Source: Hypericum androsaemum
Lineage: Eukaryota > Streptophyta > Magnoliopsida > Malpighiales > Hypericaceae
Direction: 5' to 3'
Assembly: GCA_963995505.1 (NCBI GenBank)
Contig: OZ023182.1
Coordinates: 4,704,707-4,768,706, forward strand
DNA: 64,000 bases
The notes beneath the pieces were generated by a model, which worked only from the letters and a program-made list of their open reading frames with translations, was not told the DNA's origin and ran no database searches. Made by a program: the position numbers and the translations under genes. Shown one piece after another: positions 22,606 to 34,200 of this stretch; positions within the stretch are counted from its first letter, which is position 1; every line of letters begins with the position of its first letter.

Positions 22606-22941
22606 CATACCATTCAAATATACCATTATATATAATTGGACATACCATTTGACATAACCAGACATACCATTCGATATAATTGAGCACATCATTTAATATA
22701 ACCAGACATACAATTTGATATAATCGGCATACCAAATTACATAACTGGACATACCATTCGATATAATTGGCATACTATTTTACATAACCGGACATACCAT
22801 TTAATATAATTGGCATACTAGTTCGACATAACCGAACATACCATTTGGACATAACTGGGCATACCATTTAACATAACTGGACATACCATTCGACATAATC
22901 GGACATACCATTTGACATAATCGGACATACCATTCAATATA
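22606..22941. repeat. Minisatellite, about 22-bp units (CATACCATT...ATAAYYGGA)
   Basis: About 15 imperfect units of 21-23 bp, each starting CATACCATT or a close variant, followed by YGAYATAAYYGGA. Units diverge by several bases each, so the array is not newly amplified. Confidence 0.85.
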
Positions 22942-22949
22942 AAAGTAAA

Positions 22950-23440
22950 AAAAAATAGAATCGCGAGAGAGGAGGTCGATGATGTAGGGGACGACGTTGA
23001 GAGAGAGGTCCATCTCGTCGTCGTCATCCACTGGAGTCCCCTCAGAAGCCGTATTCGTCGTCGTTCGGATTTGATAAACCCTTATTCTCTAGGTAACCGC
23101 CCTCCTGCCGCTCCCCCCAGGATAAGCTCTAACTGGATCCCAGCGTCGAGGAGGTTCTCGAAGGCCTCATCGTGGCCGGTGTCAATCCCGAGGTCACCGG
23201 CAGAGATTCTGGCCGCGTCATCAGTCACATGCATTGTCGACTTGAGAATTTTGGATTTGGGGAGGAAATCCCCAATTCAGGATTTAAGGTTCATCCCAGC
23301 CCAATTGGGAGGACGACTTCCTCCTCCCGCTGTCGCGCGGATGCTCCTCAATGGTCAACATTCCTCATCGGCATCGACCTTCACCTCATCGGCGTCGACC
23401 TTCTCCTCTGGGCGACTGGTGACGGGTTTATGTTGAGATG
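22950..23440 (-). other. GC-rich patch, possible captured gene fragments
   Basis: On the minus strand coding-like runs appear, such as DDAARISAGDLGIDTGHDEA followed by FENLLDAGIQLELILGG, and VDDDDEMDLSLNVVPYIIDL. They are separated by stops and frame changes. The GC content and codon-like structure contrast with the AT-rich flanks. The source gene is unknown, and the borders of any carrying element were not found. Confidence 0.35.
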
Positions 23441-24330
23441 GAGAGGAGAGAGAAAGGGAGAAAAGGGAGAGAGAAAAGGGAGAGAGAAAAAAGATGAAAA
23501 TACCCCGCCTCAATATTGACCGTCGGATTAGCGAGATTTTTATAAGGCCTAATCCAACGGCTTAGCTTCACTTCAGGACGGGCCTGACTGGTTTTGTGAA
23601 GTCAAGACCAGATCCACTCTGGATAATCCTTTCAACATGTAAAAAATATAAGTACTCATTTAACTATCCCAAATTTCACTATAGTCATTAGTATTTTTAT
23701 ATTTTTCACTTGTCCCTTGGTCTTGTTTTATTAAGATTTATTTATTTCTTGTTTGATGAGTCTCTCTGGACAACAAGTGGCCTCGCCCAGTAAGCTGGAA
23801 TGCTGGCTGTTTATTTGTTTGTTAGTAAGGGAATTTCTTTTCTCTTAAGCTGATTGAGTTTTTCTGAAATTATTTTAATATCTAAATTAGTAGACTATTA
23901 ATCATATTTAAGATAGACTGAAGTACAAATAACAACAAAACACTCCACATAAATAGTCAATTTTAATGAATCAAATAAAATAATTCTTTATCAGTTGATC
24001 TGATTGTTAAAATTTCACATATACCAACTTTTTATCAATGCAATGTTATTTTATATTAAATACAGTTGGATCCAATAAATTAGAGTAATATTCCTATTAA
24101 TTTTTTTATATTTTTAAGATCTTAAGTAAATAAATTAAAATTTCTTACTCGATTAAATATTATCCGTCATTTTGAATACCATTTTTTTAATAGAAAGAAA
24201 ATAACTTACTTTTGGCAAATGGGGTCATGGCTTAAATCATTGTAATTACACAAATAAAAATCAACAATTATTTAAATAAATTAACAAAAATGAATTATAA
24301 TTCAACAACAAAAATTTAGTGGAAGAAGAG
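23441..24330. other. AT-rich spacer, no gene seen
   Basis: It contains a 12-bp inverted pair (CCGTCGGATTAG...CTAATCCAACGG) near 23520-23570; otherwise AT-rich DNA. Confidence 0.4.
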
Positions 24331-24575
24331 CATGCATGAGGTACTCCACTTGGGAAAGAAGTGCCTGTAGAAGATAAGAGAGAAGAAAAACTTACAGGAG
24401 GGAAGAGAAAGAGACAAGAGCTTGTCACTCTACTTGGGAAGAAGTGCATGTAGAAGACAAGAGAGAAGAAGAGCTTGCAGGAGGTAAGAGAATCTACAGG
24501 AGAGAAAAAGAGCTTGTAAGAGGCAAGAGTCTGCCGGAGGCAAAGAACAAGAGGCTGTAGGAGGCAGGAAACTTT
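24330..24575. repeat. Degenerate tandem repeat rich in AAGAG/GCAGGAGG
   Basis: A segment with TACTCCACTTGGGAAAGAAGTGC and TGTAGAAGATAAGAGAGAAG recurs about 90 bp later in slightly changed form. Shorter partial copies containing CAGGAGG or GGAGGCA follow. Confidence 0.6.
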
Positions 24576-24580
24576 AGGGC

Positions 24581-24784
24581 GTGTTGCCCTCCAGTCAGTC
24601 GTTCATTAACATCTTGCCCATTATGATTTCTGGTATTGCTCTGATTATCACAGTAAAAGGGTCAATCATGCCCAAGATGATGGGTTATGATGAGCATTTA
24701 GAAAAATTAAAGGTTCTGATCGCTCTGCAAAATGGGATATCATACTTAGCCTATGGGCTTGCATTTCTTTCTATCATTTTTTGA
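24581..24784 (+). CDS. Hypothetical small hydrophobic ORF
   Basis: 67 codons with two hydrophobic segments (INILPIMISGIALIITV and ISYLAYGLAFLSIIF) separated by a charged loop (DEHLEKLK). Not recognised; it could be an exon of a membrane protein or a relic. Confidence 0.25.
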   Translation: MLPSSQSFINILPIMISGIALIITVKGSIMPKMMGYDEHLEKLKVLIALQNGISYLAYGLAFLSIIF

Positions 24785-25187
24785 TTTCTTGGTTGGTAAG
24801 TATAGATTGTCTATCATGGATTACATCTATCAAAGTACATAAAGTTCGTAGATTATTTCCTGTCAAAGTACATAAAGATCATAGATTATTTCCTATCAAA
24901 TATAAAAAACATAGATTGTCTGTTTCTGCTGCCTTAAAAAAATAGTACAATATTAATTAACCTATTGTAGTATAGCACTCATTGAAGATTTTATCATATG
25001 ATCTAAATTTTGGTTTATCTTTTATTATATTTTGGTTAATCGGTATTCATTACCAATTCATTAGACTTGATAACTTAATGCAATTACATCAAAAAGTACA
25101 ATTATATCGGTTAATGCATTTTGGGATTGGGTTATCTTTTTCCTGATAAACCAACAATTGCTTATAAAAAAGTTGGGTTGGTGTCAT

Positions 25188-25998
25188 TAGGCGTGAGCAT
25201 TCGGGATATCCCGATCCCGAATACCGATCCCGAAAAATACCGAATACCGAATTACAAAAAAAATCCATACCGATCCCGAACCGAAATTATTTCGGTATCT
25301 ACCGAATACCAAATTAAAATTTTGGTATAATACCGAAAATCCTAAAAATACCGAATTTGAAACCCCAAATCAAAAATCCTTATTCAAAAATCCCAAATTG
25401 AAAACCCTAAATCGAAATCTCAGATGGAAAACCCTAAATCGAAAACCCATCTCCCGCGAATGTAGGAAACCAACATGCAGCAAGTCAAAATTATACACAA
25501 ATTGACAATCTAATTGCAAAATCCCAAAATACAAAATCCTAAATCGAAGGAGAAAGAAGAGAAACTGTGAGAGAGAGATCCGAGAGGGAGATGGATGTGT
25601 TGGAGGACAGCTACAGTGGTCGCCGGTTGGTGTCTCATGGCGGTGGCTCGTGGAGGTGGCTCGCCGGATTTGGTTGGTGTGTGGGTTAAAGAAGAAAGAA
25701 AATGGAAGGGGAAAGAGGGGAAACTGAGAGAGTGCCGAAAGGGAGAGGGATGTGGGTGGGGAGTGGGTTTTTCATTTTATATATAGGTTGGTAAACTTAC
25801 ATTTTAGTACTTCGGAATTTTTGGTATTACCGAAATAATACACCGATATACCAAATTTCTACCGAATACCGAATTTACCAAAATTTTCACAAAAACTCTA
25901 CCGAATTAAATCCCGAATACCGAAATCCCGATCCCAAACTCCCGAATACCAAAAAAATACGGTAATACCGAATACAGAATACCGTTTGCACACCCCTA
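25188..25998. mobile_element. hAT-like non-autonomous element
   Basis: The ends TAGGCGTGAGCATTCGG and (reversed) TAGGGGTGTGCAAACGG are imperfect inverted repeats of the hAT type. A perfect 8-bp duplication GGTGTCAT flanks the element at 25180-25187 and 25999-26006, the hAT target size. Subterminal DNA is packed with CCGAATACC/CCGATCCCG words, which resemble clustered transposase-binding motifs. The middle (25550-25760) is a GC-richer patch with a 63-codon open frame and no transposase. Confidence 0.82.
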
Positions 25999-26156
25999 GG
26001 TGTCATTGATAAAGTCTAAAATTTTTGGAGTTGTAAGTTATGTATATGGATGAAAGATAAATTAATTATTTATTAGAAAATTGGGTAGGATTGAGTTTTG
26101 GATAAATGTAGTCTTAGTTTGTCATTTCCATACATATTCGTTATTTCACATGTATA

Positions 26157-26360
26157 TGGATATATAGTAATTATATAATTGTGTACAACTCTAGGTAAAG
26201 ATGATGACACATACTCAAATATTAAATTTGTTATGGATAGTAGTGATTAAATTTGTTATGGATATATAGTAATTATATAATTGTGTACAACTCTAGGTAA
26301 AGATGATGAGACATACTCAAATATTAAATTTGTTATGGATAGTAGTGATTACATAATTGA
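26157..26360. repeat. 102-bp tandem duplication
   Basis: A unit starting near TATATAGTAATTATATAATTG at 26161 repeats from 26263 with a single visible base change (GATGACACA against GATGAGACA). Confidence 0.8.
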
Positions 26361-26411
26361 GACTACAATCATGTAACAAAGATTAAGATGTATACTCACA
26401 TATTAATTTTA

Positions 26412-27594
26412 GTGATAATTACTATCAGGACCCTAGGGTATAGTCAAATAGACTCTGAGGACCCTGTAGTTTCCCTACTAATTTCTGGGCCCCTGTAGTT
26501 TGGTTATTATTATATTCTTGAGTCCCTGTCTGATGTCAGCAATTATTTTTGCCTTTTTTTTGTCATGGAAATGACTTTTATGCCCTTACACAAAAACAAA
26601 CAAAAAAATATAATAAACTCATAGTCGTACCGATGTCTTAGATCGAAATTCGATGTCCTACCGGTCTGCTTAAGAGCTTCCTTAATGTTCTTAGCCTTGC
26701 ACAATGTCTTCAGATCGTCAATAGCACGATCCCGCTCCTCGTTCCCCGCGTCCAGGATTCTACCTTGCTGGGGCACTTGGTTCTGCCAAGGTTGACCTTG
26801 ATACGTCGGTGGCTGTTGTACTCCCGGCTGCTGCTGCTGCTGTTGGGGATAACCGAGATTGGGATTGGCAGTGATAGGATATCCCCGATTAAAATTGGGA
26901 TTCAGATTCCTACTAAACCCGGGATTACTTAGCTTAGGGTATCCCCTTGTATTGAAATTAGGATTCGGGTTACTACTAAACCCGGGATTGCCTGGATTAG
27001 GGTATCTCCCCGTATTGAAATTAGGATTGGAATTGCTTCGATTATTAGGGTATTCCCCCATATAATTCCTCTGTTACTGTTGGTACCCACCGCCGCCTCC
27101 TCCATGGTGAGGAGTGAATTGACGGCCGTACCCCTGCTCGGAGCCGGGCGGGGGAGGGTGAGCATGTGGTGTCGGTGGTAGGCCCCATGGGTTGCCGGGA
27201 GGCGGAGGGGGAGTCCACTGGTTATGGGGAGGCAGTTGGGGTGGGTAGTGGTTGGAGACGGTATAGGTGCTTAGGGTTTTAGCGGGTTGGGAGCGTACCT
27301 TGAGGAGAAGGGGAGAGAGGAGGAGACCGGTACGACGTCGGATTTCGATGTGGGTCGGGGTCGATTGGAACGGCGAGGAAGACGATAGGTTTATGTATTT
27401 TTTTTGTTTGTTTTGTTGTAAAGGCATAAATGTCATTTCTATGATTAAAAAAGGCAAAAATAACTGCTGACATCAGCCAGGGGCCCGAGAGTATAATTAT
27501 AACCAAACTCCAAGAGCTCAGTAATTAGTAGGAAAACTACAGGGTCCTCAGAGTCTATTTGACTATACCCTGGAGTCCTGATAGTAATTATCTC
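26412..27594. mobile_element. Pack-MULE carrying a PPR-like N-terminal fragment
   Basis: The left end GTGATAATTACTATCAGGAC and right end GTCCTGATAGTAATTATCTC are inverted repeats that continue, with gaps, for about 170 bp to the TGTCATnGAAATGA motif. A 9-bp flank TTAATTTTA/TTAATTTGA (8 of 9 match) sits at 26403-26411 and 27595-27603. The GC-richer interior holds minus-strand coding sequence unrelated to transposition. The terminal style (GGACCCT...AGACTC...CTGATGTCAGC) is shared with the elements at 30.5, 45.0, 49.7 and 58.2 kb. Confidence 0.8.
26640..27440 (-). pseudogene. Captured N-terminal fragment of a Pro/Asn/Gln-rich, PPR-DYW-like protein
   Basis: Reading leftward, the frame runs from a Ser/Arg-rich presequence-like part through SNHYPPQLPPHNQWTPPPPP to a GGGGGGYQQ run. 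It meets TAA near 27074 and continues with repeats of the type NPNFNTRGYPK/NPGFS. It then runs through polyglutamine and PTYQGQPWQNQVPQQ to NEERDRAIDDLKTLCKAKNI, where host similarity seems to end at the element's arm. The Gln/Pro/Asn-rich repeats followed by a short helix like LxxLCKxxxxKEAL resemble the N-termini of mitochondrial DYW-type PPR editing factors (DYW2/MEF8-like). That assignment is from memory of the family. The single stop and the lack of PPR motifs make it a non-functional fragment. Confidence 0.55.
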
Positions 27595-27603
27595 TTAATT
27601 TGA

Positions 27604-28470
27604 TTATATAAGCGAGAGTACATCTGATACATACTCAAATATTAACTACATGAGAGTAGATTTCTTAAGCTAGGTTAGATTCTTAACTCAAATATGGTAT
27701 AAGGTTTAGATGGTTGAGAATGGTTCTGAACCGTGTTTGTTATCGGGTAGTTCTAGAAATTTTATTTTATTAAGTTAAATACTGGTTCAATTTTTTAAGT
27801 TAAATAATTTTAAATATGTGTTACTAAAGTCTTTGAACATACTTTTACTGCTTTCCAAGATAAATACCCTTATAAATAAATTCAGTTCGCCATGATTTTT
27901 TTCTTTTATTTAATACATGCATGATCTCAATATTTTGATTTGTCATGCAAGAATATCTCTTTTCCTGCTCTACAAATCGTGGAGAACCCCACTCATCTCC
28001 AAAAAATTAATATCCCAAGTTCTTTTAAAAAATATATCAATAGAGTCCGACAGGTGAAAAAAAATTAATAGGATGACACACTTGTTAAAAAATACAATTA
28101 GAGCTTCGTTTGTATGATGCCACTCGCAGCTGTTTGATAACTCATGGACCTATCAAGTTTGGTTCGTTATGGAAAAATAAATTTGGTTTGTCATGCAATA
28201 ATTAATGTCTATTTCATTTCTCTATGGCTAATGTTGATGTTGAAGCCGAAAAATCTTGTGGATTCAAAGCGGGATCCAAAGTAAGAATAAGCTTTGTGAT
28301 AGTATACTCGTAGTACAAACAAAGAACGCACTTTAACGGAGGAAGCTCAATCAGAGAATAATGTTTGGAGTAAAGATTGATCATATTTATTACTAATTCA
28401 TTAGGTGATCCTTGGACCTCGTCAATTGTGCTTAGTCAACCATTAAAATATGATCCACAAAATCTCTTAC
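27604..28470. other. AT-rich intergenic DNA
   Basis: No coding or repeat structure was recognised. Confidence 0.4.
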
Positions 28471-28477
28471 CGTAAGG

Positions 28478-29565
28478 AACTTCGAGCTCTACTCTCCAAG
28501 AAATTTCTCGTGGTCACGTCGTACATATGCCTCATTTTGTCACTATCTTTGTCCATGTCACATTTGAAGCTCTTGGGAACCCTCTTTGTCCATCGAACAT
28601 CCTCCTGCGTTTGTGACATGCAAATTGAGATGTTGGATGCTCCTTGGATTGATGCAGAAGTTGGCTTGTGTTAGTGAAGAGCAAAGTTATAGTTATAGAG
28701 CAAATTTTAGACATGTTGCATGAAGAATTAAACAAAAATTATATGATTTGGGTTCCATTGAATCACCATTAGTTTTCATGAATTGCGCATATGACTTCCT
28801 TCATGATAGGACATGAATTTCTAATACAAGAGGCAACAACGATCATGTTCCAAGAACATAAGAACAATAAGTAAATATATTATATTTACATAATTGAGAT
28901 TGCTTCAATTATATGTATCATTAGGAAACACTGAATTAAAACAACATTACTTAAAAAATACACTACTTACTACATTTGATCCATTTGGAACAAGTATTAG
29001 CTCCTTCTAAAAAAACAAGTATTAGCTTCTTAATATTTCTTCCTTTTGTCGGTATTCATGAAATGTCTCTTGCACTTTTTGCACTCCAAGTAGACTTTGG
29101 AATGAATGCTAGTTTGGTGAAAATCAAGAGCGTGGGTATGAAAAGTAGCGTTACAAAGCTTACATTGAATAAGAGGAGTGTCATTTTTTGGATTGAGGTT
29201 GCAGTGATTGTAGAGGAAAAATTTTGTGTTTTTCCAAGTGAAATGAATTTAGAGAGACACCATTAACAGTTTAAAAAATAACACTACTTGCTACTACCTT
29301 TGCTCCACTTGGAGCATGTGTTGACCTCAAGGTGTTTCTTCCTTTCCTTGGGATCCACGAAGCGTCTCTTGCACTTGTGACACTCCAACTGTGCTTTGCT
29401 GCGAGCACACTTCTATGAGAAATTAGGGATGAGTGGTTTGGAAAGTAAATTCACAAAGATTGCACTGAATAGGAGGGGGTGTCATTTTTTGGTATGGGGA
29501 GGTTGTAGTGAATTGAGAAATATATCATTGTATTTTTTTCCAAAGGAAACTCAATTTAGTTACTG
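28478..29565 (-). pseudogene. Degenerate cluster of C2H2 zinc-finger gene copies
   Basis: Three related minus-strand segments lie in a row. The copy near 29260-28980 reads LIQCKLCNATFHTHALDFHQ and then YLECKKCKRHFMNTDKRKKY before a stop. The copy near 29565-29290 contains IQCNLCEFTFQ and LECHKCKRRFVDPKERKKHL with frame changes between. The copy near 28640-28480 keeps only the FACHKRRRMF...WTKIVTK part with changed cysteines. The pattern C-x2-C-x-x-x-F...H repeated twice fits a small two-finger C2H2 protein. Stops and shifts indicate pseudogenes, and the parent is unknown. Confidence 0.55.
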
Positions 29566-29764
29566 AAAATGTGTGAAGTGAAGTAAGTAGCTTGACAAAT
29601 TTTATAGAGCAATTTTTTACACTTATTTGCATGAATAACCAAGCAAGGATGGAAATTCATGACTTAGGAATCTTTATCGTTGAAATTACCAAATCTCATT
29701 GCAGTGTGTATCTGGCCGGGACTGTGGTCTGGTGGCCAATTGATAACGTGTTCAGTCAGAAGTG

Positions 29765-30150
29765 TTGATTATCAAACATATACATGACCCCGCAGGTCAG
29801 GGCAGGTGCCCGAGATTGATGATTGGTGTAGCGATGGGCATTCTTGCCGCAGTTGTAGTAGCTTATGAATTCAGCCACTCGTTCATTGCATATTGCTCTT
29901 TTAGTTGCACATCGTTCAAAAGAAATTGTAAAGTCATCAGTGCTCTGTCGGTGATCTTCATTTAGCTTAGCAATCCATCCTCAGAGATTATTGATTTCGG
30001 GATCATCGGGACACATTTGTACTAGCCGACACTCATGCTCTAGCAGCTGTGAGTACAAACGAGTCGCAGTAGCATGGGTTTCGGAAAACAGAATGCAGCG
30101 CGCTGCAAAATTTGCAACATAAGATTCGGCAAAAAATTGGGCTGCATAAA
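29765..30150 (-). pseudogene. Unidentified coding-like remnant
   Basis: One minus-strand frame reads AAQFFAESYVANFAARCILF, then LYSQLLEHECRLVQMCPDDP. After a single TGA near 30000 it continues GWIAKLNEDHRQSTDDFTIS and ERVAEFISYYNCGKNAHRY. The amino-acid make-up looks like real protein rather than chance. I do not recognise the family. Confidence 0.35.
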
Positions 30151-30179
30151 AAACCTAGCTTCTTGAGGATGTCAAAATC

Positions 30180-30400
30180 GAGAGAAAACCATGAGCTCAT
30201 GAGCATTCTTGAGAGGGAAATTGGAACGATTTTTTTTGGTTTAGACTCTGAGCTCGCGAGCGTTCTTGAGAGGGAAATTGGTTTAGAGCTTGAGCTCGTG
30301 AGCTTTCTTGAGAAGGGAATTTGTTTAAACCCTGAGCTCACGAGTGAAAATTGATTTAGACCCTGAGCTCGCGAGCGTTCTTGAGAGGGAAATTGGTTAA
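30180..30400. repeat. Minisatellite with GAGCTCGCGAGCGTTCTTGAG units
   Basis: Four to five imperfect units of about 40-55 bp each contain GAGCTC-CGAGC-TTCTTGAGAGGGAAATTGG and a TTTAGACCCT linker. The GAGCTC core is itself palindromic. Confidence 0.8.
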
Positions 30401-30475
30401 TATGATGTGGCACGAACAAGTGTTCTGACAACATAAGAGAATCTGTGTATGTCAAGACAAAAACTAAAATAAAAA

Positions 30476-30725
30476 TTTACATTTTTTTGTCATGTGAAAT
30501 GACATTTATACCCTTAAATAAAAAAATGCATCTGTGAGAAGTTAAAGGAGATATTTTTAAAGAGTATAAATGTCATTTCACATGACAAAAAAAAGAGTGA
30601 TGATGTCAGTCAGGGACCCGAGACCAACATTTAAACAAAGAGCAGGGACGGCAAAATAATATTTTGAATAGTAGCGACCTACCCGTAATTATGACATAGA
30701 CTAGGGACCTGAGGGTAATTTGTCC
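30476..30725. mobile_element. Left-truncated remnant of a MULE
   Basis: The right terminus AGGGACCTGAGGGTAATTTGTCC at about 30703-30725 belongs to the same family as the elements at 45025 and 58181. An internal inverted pair of TTGTCATGTGAAATGACATT (about 30486-30506 and 30571-30593) is the inner-arm motif of this family. The left terminus is missing. Confidence 0.65.
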
Positions 30726-31271
30726 AACACTTAAATAATAGCAAATTTTTTTAAAATAATAAAGAAAACATAAAAGGATATTCACTTGTCTTCTTCTATC
30801 TAAGTTCTCTATTTTGATTTAGCTATGCTGTTATTTCTTCAATTCTCAATCCTGCTATTTTATAGCACTTTCAGAATTTTATTTATTTAGTCACTCTGTG
30901 AGAAGTTGGGCACCTCCAAGTTCCAGCATTTGCGGAAATAAAGTGTAGCTCATAGCATGAGAGGAAGCATCATCCTAACACGAGGCTGCGGCTTTTGTAC
31001 CAACGATATAGTTATTTTATTTTAACCAAAATATATCGAGTTTGAACTATTCGAAATGTCAGTGTTATATATTTGTCGAGAGAATGTTGCCATCTTCCAA
31101 TTATCTTATCCGGCTCAAACCTAAATTAGTTCAAATACCAGCCGATATAAAAAAAAACACGAGGCTTTCATATGTACACCACTTGTCTATATACATGCAG
31201 GAACTTGCAAGAAGTAATAATGAGTAGAAGAAGACAGAGAGGATGCGAAACATGGATACTACAGAAGAGGA

Positions 31272-34200
31272 CTATTTCTGGACCTTCTCCATCACCCTGA
31301 TTCCTTGCGCTTGTAATATGTCAAGGGCTACCAAAAAAAAGCAAACTTGCTTTGAGAATTCCACGCAATTAGCCAACTTGCACTTGACGTGCAAGTTACA
31401 GGCAAAGTGAGTGTTTTGTTACCTGGGATGTACACTTCGGGCTCGAGAGGCCGAAGGACGCCTCTGGTCTTGATCTTGTTCTCTAGTAGAAGCTGAGGCA
31501 ACAATCAGAACAGTAGGATATTAGTTGAAGGCCTTTATACATTATTAGTCTCTACGTACAGGAGCAAGACGGGAGTGTAGAATGTACCAGCGCTCCAATG
31601 GCGGCAGGGACGCCGACAGTGAGAGCCATAGCTGTGATTTGTTTTCCGTTCGTGGTCGTCCCGAATTCCAACAAAGTCCCTGTGTGTTTCTCTCTGAGTT
31701 GCCGATCCGGGTATTCTACCTCCACTTCGTGATGCAAAAGGACCATATCCTGGCCGTGAACAAGGCAAATGTTGGTGGAATTTATTAAACAGCATAGCAG
31801 GGGCCAGGTGCCTTGACCCATAAGCCGAAGATGGCGGATTATGTACTTCTTAAACCAGCTAAAATACCTGCTCTGTGCTAGAATAGCTCATACGCTCTTC
31901 CATGCGGGAGCAGGTAACGTCAAATGGAGTTTGGCATGATGCTGGAATCTCCGTCTGCTCATCGAGTCCCAAGAATCTAACACATCGGAAGTACAAACAA
32001 AAGCAGCAAATTGAATTGAAGCAAAGCAGAAGTTGACTTAAAACACATGTAGTCAAGCCACAACATGAAGTGTACTTTCTCTGCAAAGCAGCAGCATGAA
32101 AGTTAAGTACTTACAGTATAGTTTTGGCTGCATTCACTGCAGCACTTTGCTCTTTGCAATGTCCAAGTGCGATAATCCTCTCCGCAATACCCTCCTCTCC
32201 CAACAGAGTTCCGCTTTGTTTTTCGCCAGTCAAACCAAGAAGTTCGCACAGGAAGGTGTTAAATGTTGGTCTCTTGTCATGTCTCAGAAGTGGATGAGAT
32301 TCAGAGCTGAAAATACCGAGTCTTGCGAGTGTTCCCATGATTTTTCCGAAACCTGAAAGGTGATCAGTTAATAATCTAGGGAAAAGCAGTTGGCAGGGAA
32401 GAAAGATTCAAAGCCAAAAGTTCTCATGCCTTCATAGCGAAGAGTTGCACGGAAGATAGTCAATGCTTCATTTTCTATCCCGTATAACTTCCCGTAGACT
32501 AAAGAGTTGCGGTTTGGAAGGCATTCTAATGCAAAAGCCGGAAGATCAGACATTCGAAACCTCACAGCTGAATCATAAAGTCTATCACCTGCAAGTTTGT
32601 ACTGTGAAGTGAGAATTTATTTTCCATTTCCATGTCTTAGTCGGAATAATGTGGTGACACGAACAACTTACCAGCAACATGTACAGTTTCTCCCTGAGAT
32701 TTGTAAGTCGCAGGATTCGTTCCTGCACGGACAGCTCCCGCAGGACTCCAACTTAAGATAAGAAAAAAAGAAAATGTGTTAACAGCTGCTATTTGTAGTG
32801 AACTTTTTTAAAGCTTAAGAAGCTCTAGAATCTACCTGAATTTATATGCCAAAGGGTTGTTTGCTGCAGCCGGGGATGGAAGTCCCCCGCAGTAGGAAGT
32901 AAAAGATTTTATTATCCCCTTCTGAGCACGTGCTTCATCGATCATCTTCATCGCCATCATGTGATCTGGAGAAAATGCCAATTTCTTAACGGACGACAAT
33001 ATGTGCAGTCATCAACGGCCATGTTTTGGATTTAGATATGATTTTCAAGGAATGCAGCTGATAAAAGTATTCGGAGTTCTGAGATGGAGATTACCTATTC
33101 CGGGGTCCAAGCCCATCTCACCAAGAATCGTAATATCAGCAGCCTTCGCCTTCCCATCAAGCATTGACATGGCCTCATCAACATAACTTGCAGTAACTAA
33201 ATGTCTTTTGAGCTGAAATTAAGCAAAATAATGTATCTCGTTACCAAAATGGTTATTGGAGCTGAAATGAACTTCAGATGACAAGAATGATGTTGAACAA
33301 TAGCACATAATTGTACCTCAATGCAAGCGTTTGCAACAAGAATGTGGCAGCTGGCAGGAAGTAAGCTGATAACAACCTCGACCTGCACCGGGGAGTAGTA
33401 TCATGATGCGGCAAGCACATACATATTTCAGCCAGCAACAAACGTGAGAAGTCCTTTACCTGAGAAATGTTCTTGTGAAGGCTTTCACGATCACTAACGT
33501 CGAGCTGCGTAGCTACTGCATTGGGGATGCCATCAACAGTCTATGAAAGGTCCATTGGAAAAGCAATAACACATCAAATTTGCTTAAAGAGCTATGTATA
33601 TGCTGCTGTTTGAGTGCAATATCTATATATAGCATAAGTTGAAAATGTTTTTCGAAATATGAAATTTAGAAATTTGTAGAATATACCTCTTCAGCATCCT
33701 GCAAGTAGAGAGAGGCAACTATAACTTGGATATCATGCTGTTCCTCAACCCTGTTACCCTTGAAAGCTTTACACCACTCATTAGATGAGATATCCCCAAC
33801 CGAGGCCAAGAGCTTAGCAGCCGGTTGACAAACACGGCCTGCCCCGATAATCAGAACACTATTCTTCTTGGAAGTACCATTCTCCTTCTTATGGCCATTA
33901 TCCAGGACTCTCCCGACCTTCAAGGATATCCTGTTTGTCTCTCTTCCTACAGATCCGTTGTCTTCGTTCGCATTGGCAAGAGATGTTAAAGAATCGATTA
34001 TTTGATCAAGAACTGTCCTATCATCCGCCCCAACCTGTGCAAAATCCATTAGACTTGCTTCAACAATGTAGCAGTTCCACATTGTAATTGGTTTCGGATT
34101 TTGTCCCTGAAGTGGAGAGACTTACTTCGAGTTCAGAGTACGACATTACATCAGCGCTTTGACCCACTTGACACTTGGCTAAGTGAAAGGAGCCACCCGC

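Noticed and set aside
22606..22941. CRISPR-like array
   Set aside because: Repeats are contiguous and imperfect with no unique spacers, and the DNA is clearly eukaryotic; it is a minisatellite.
22372..23590. TTTCAGGACGGGCCT-type word at 22384 and about 23572 as ends of one element
   Set aside because: Both copies point the same way, so they are not inverted ends, and no target duplication or Helitron-type hairpin end was visible.
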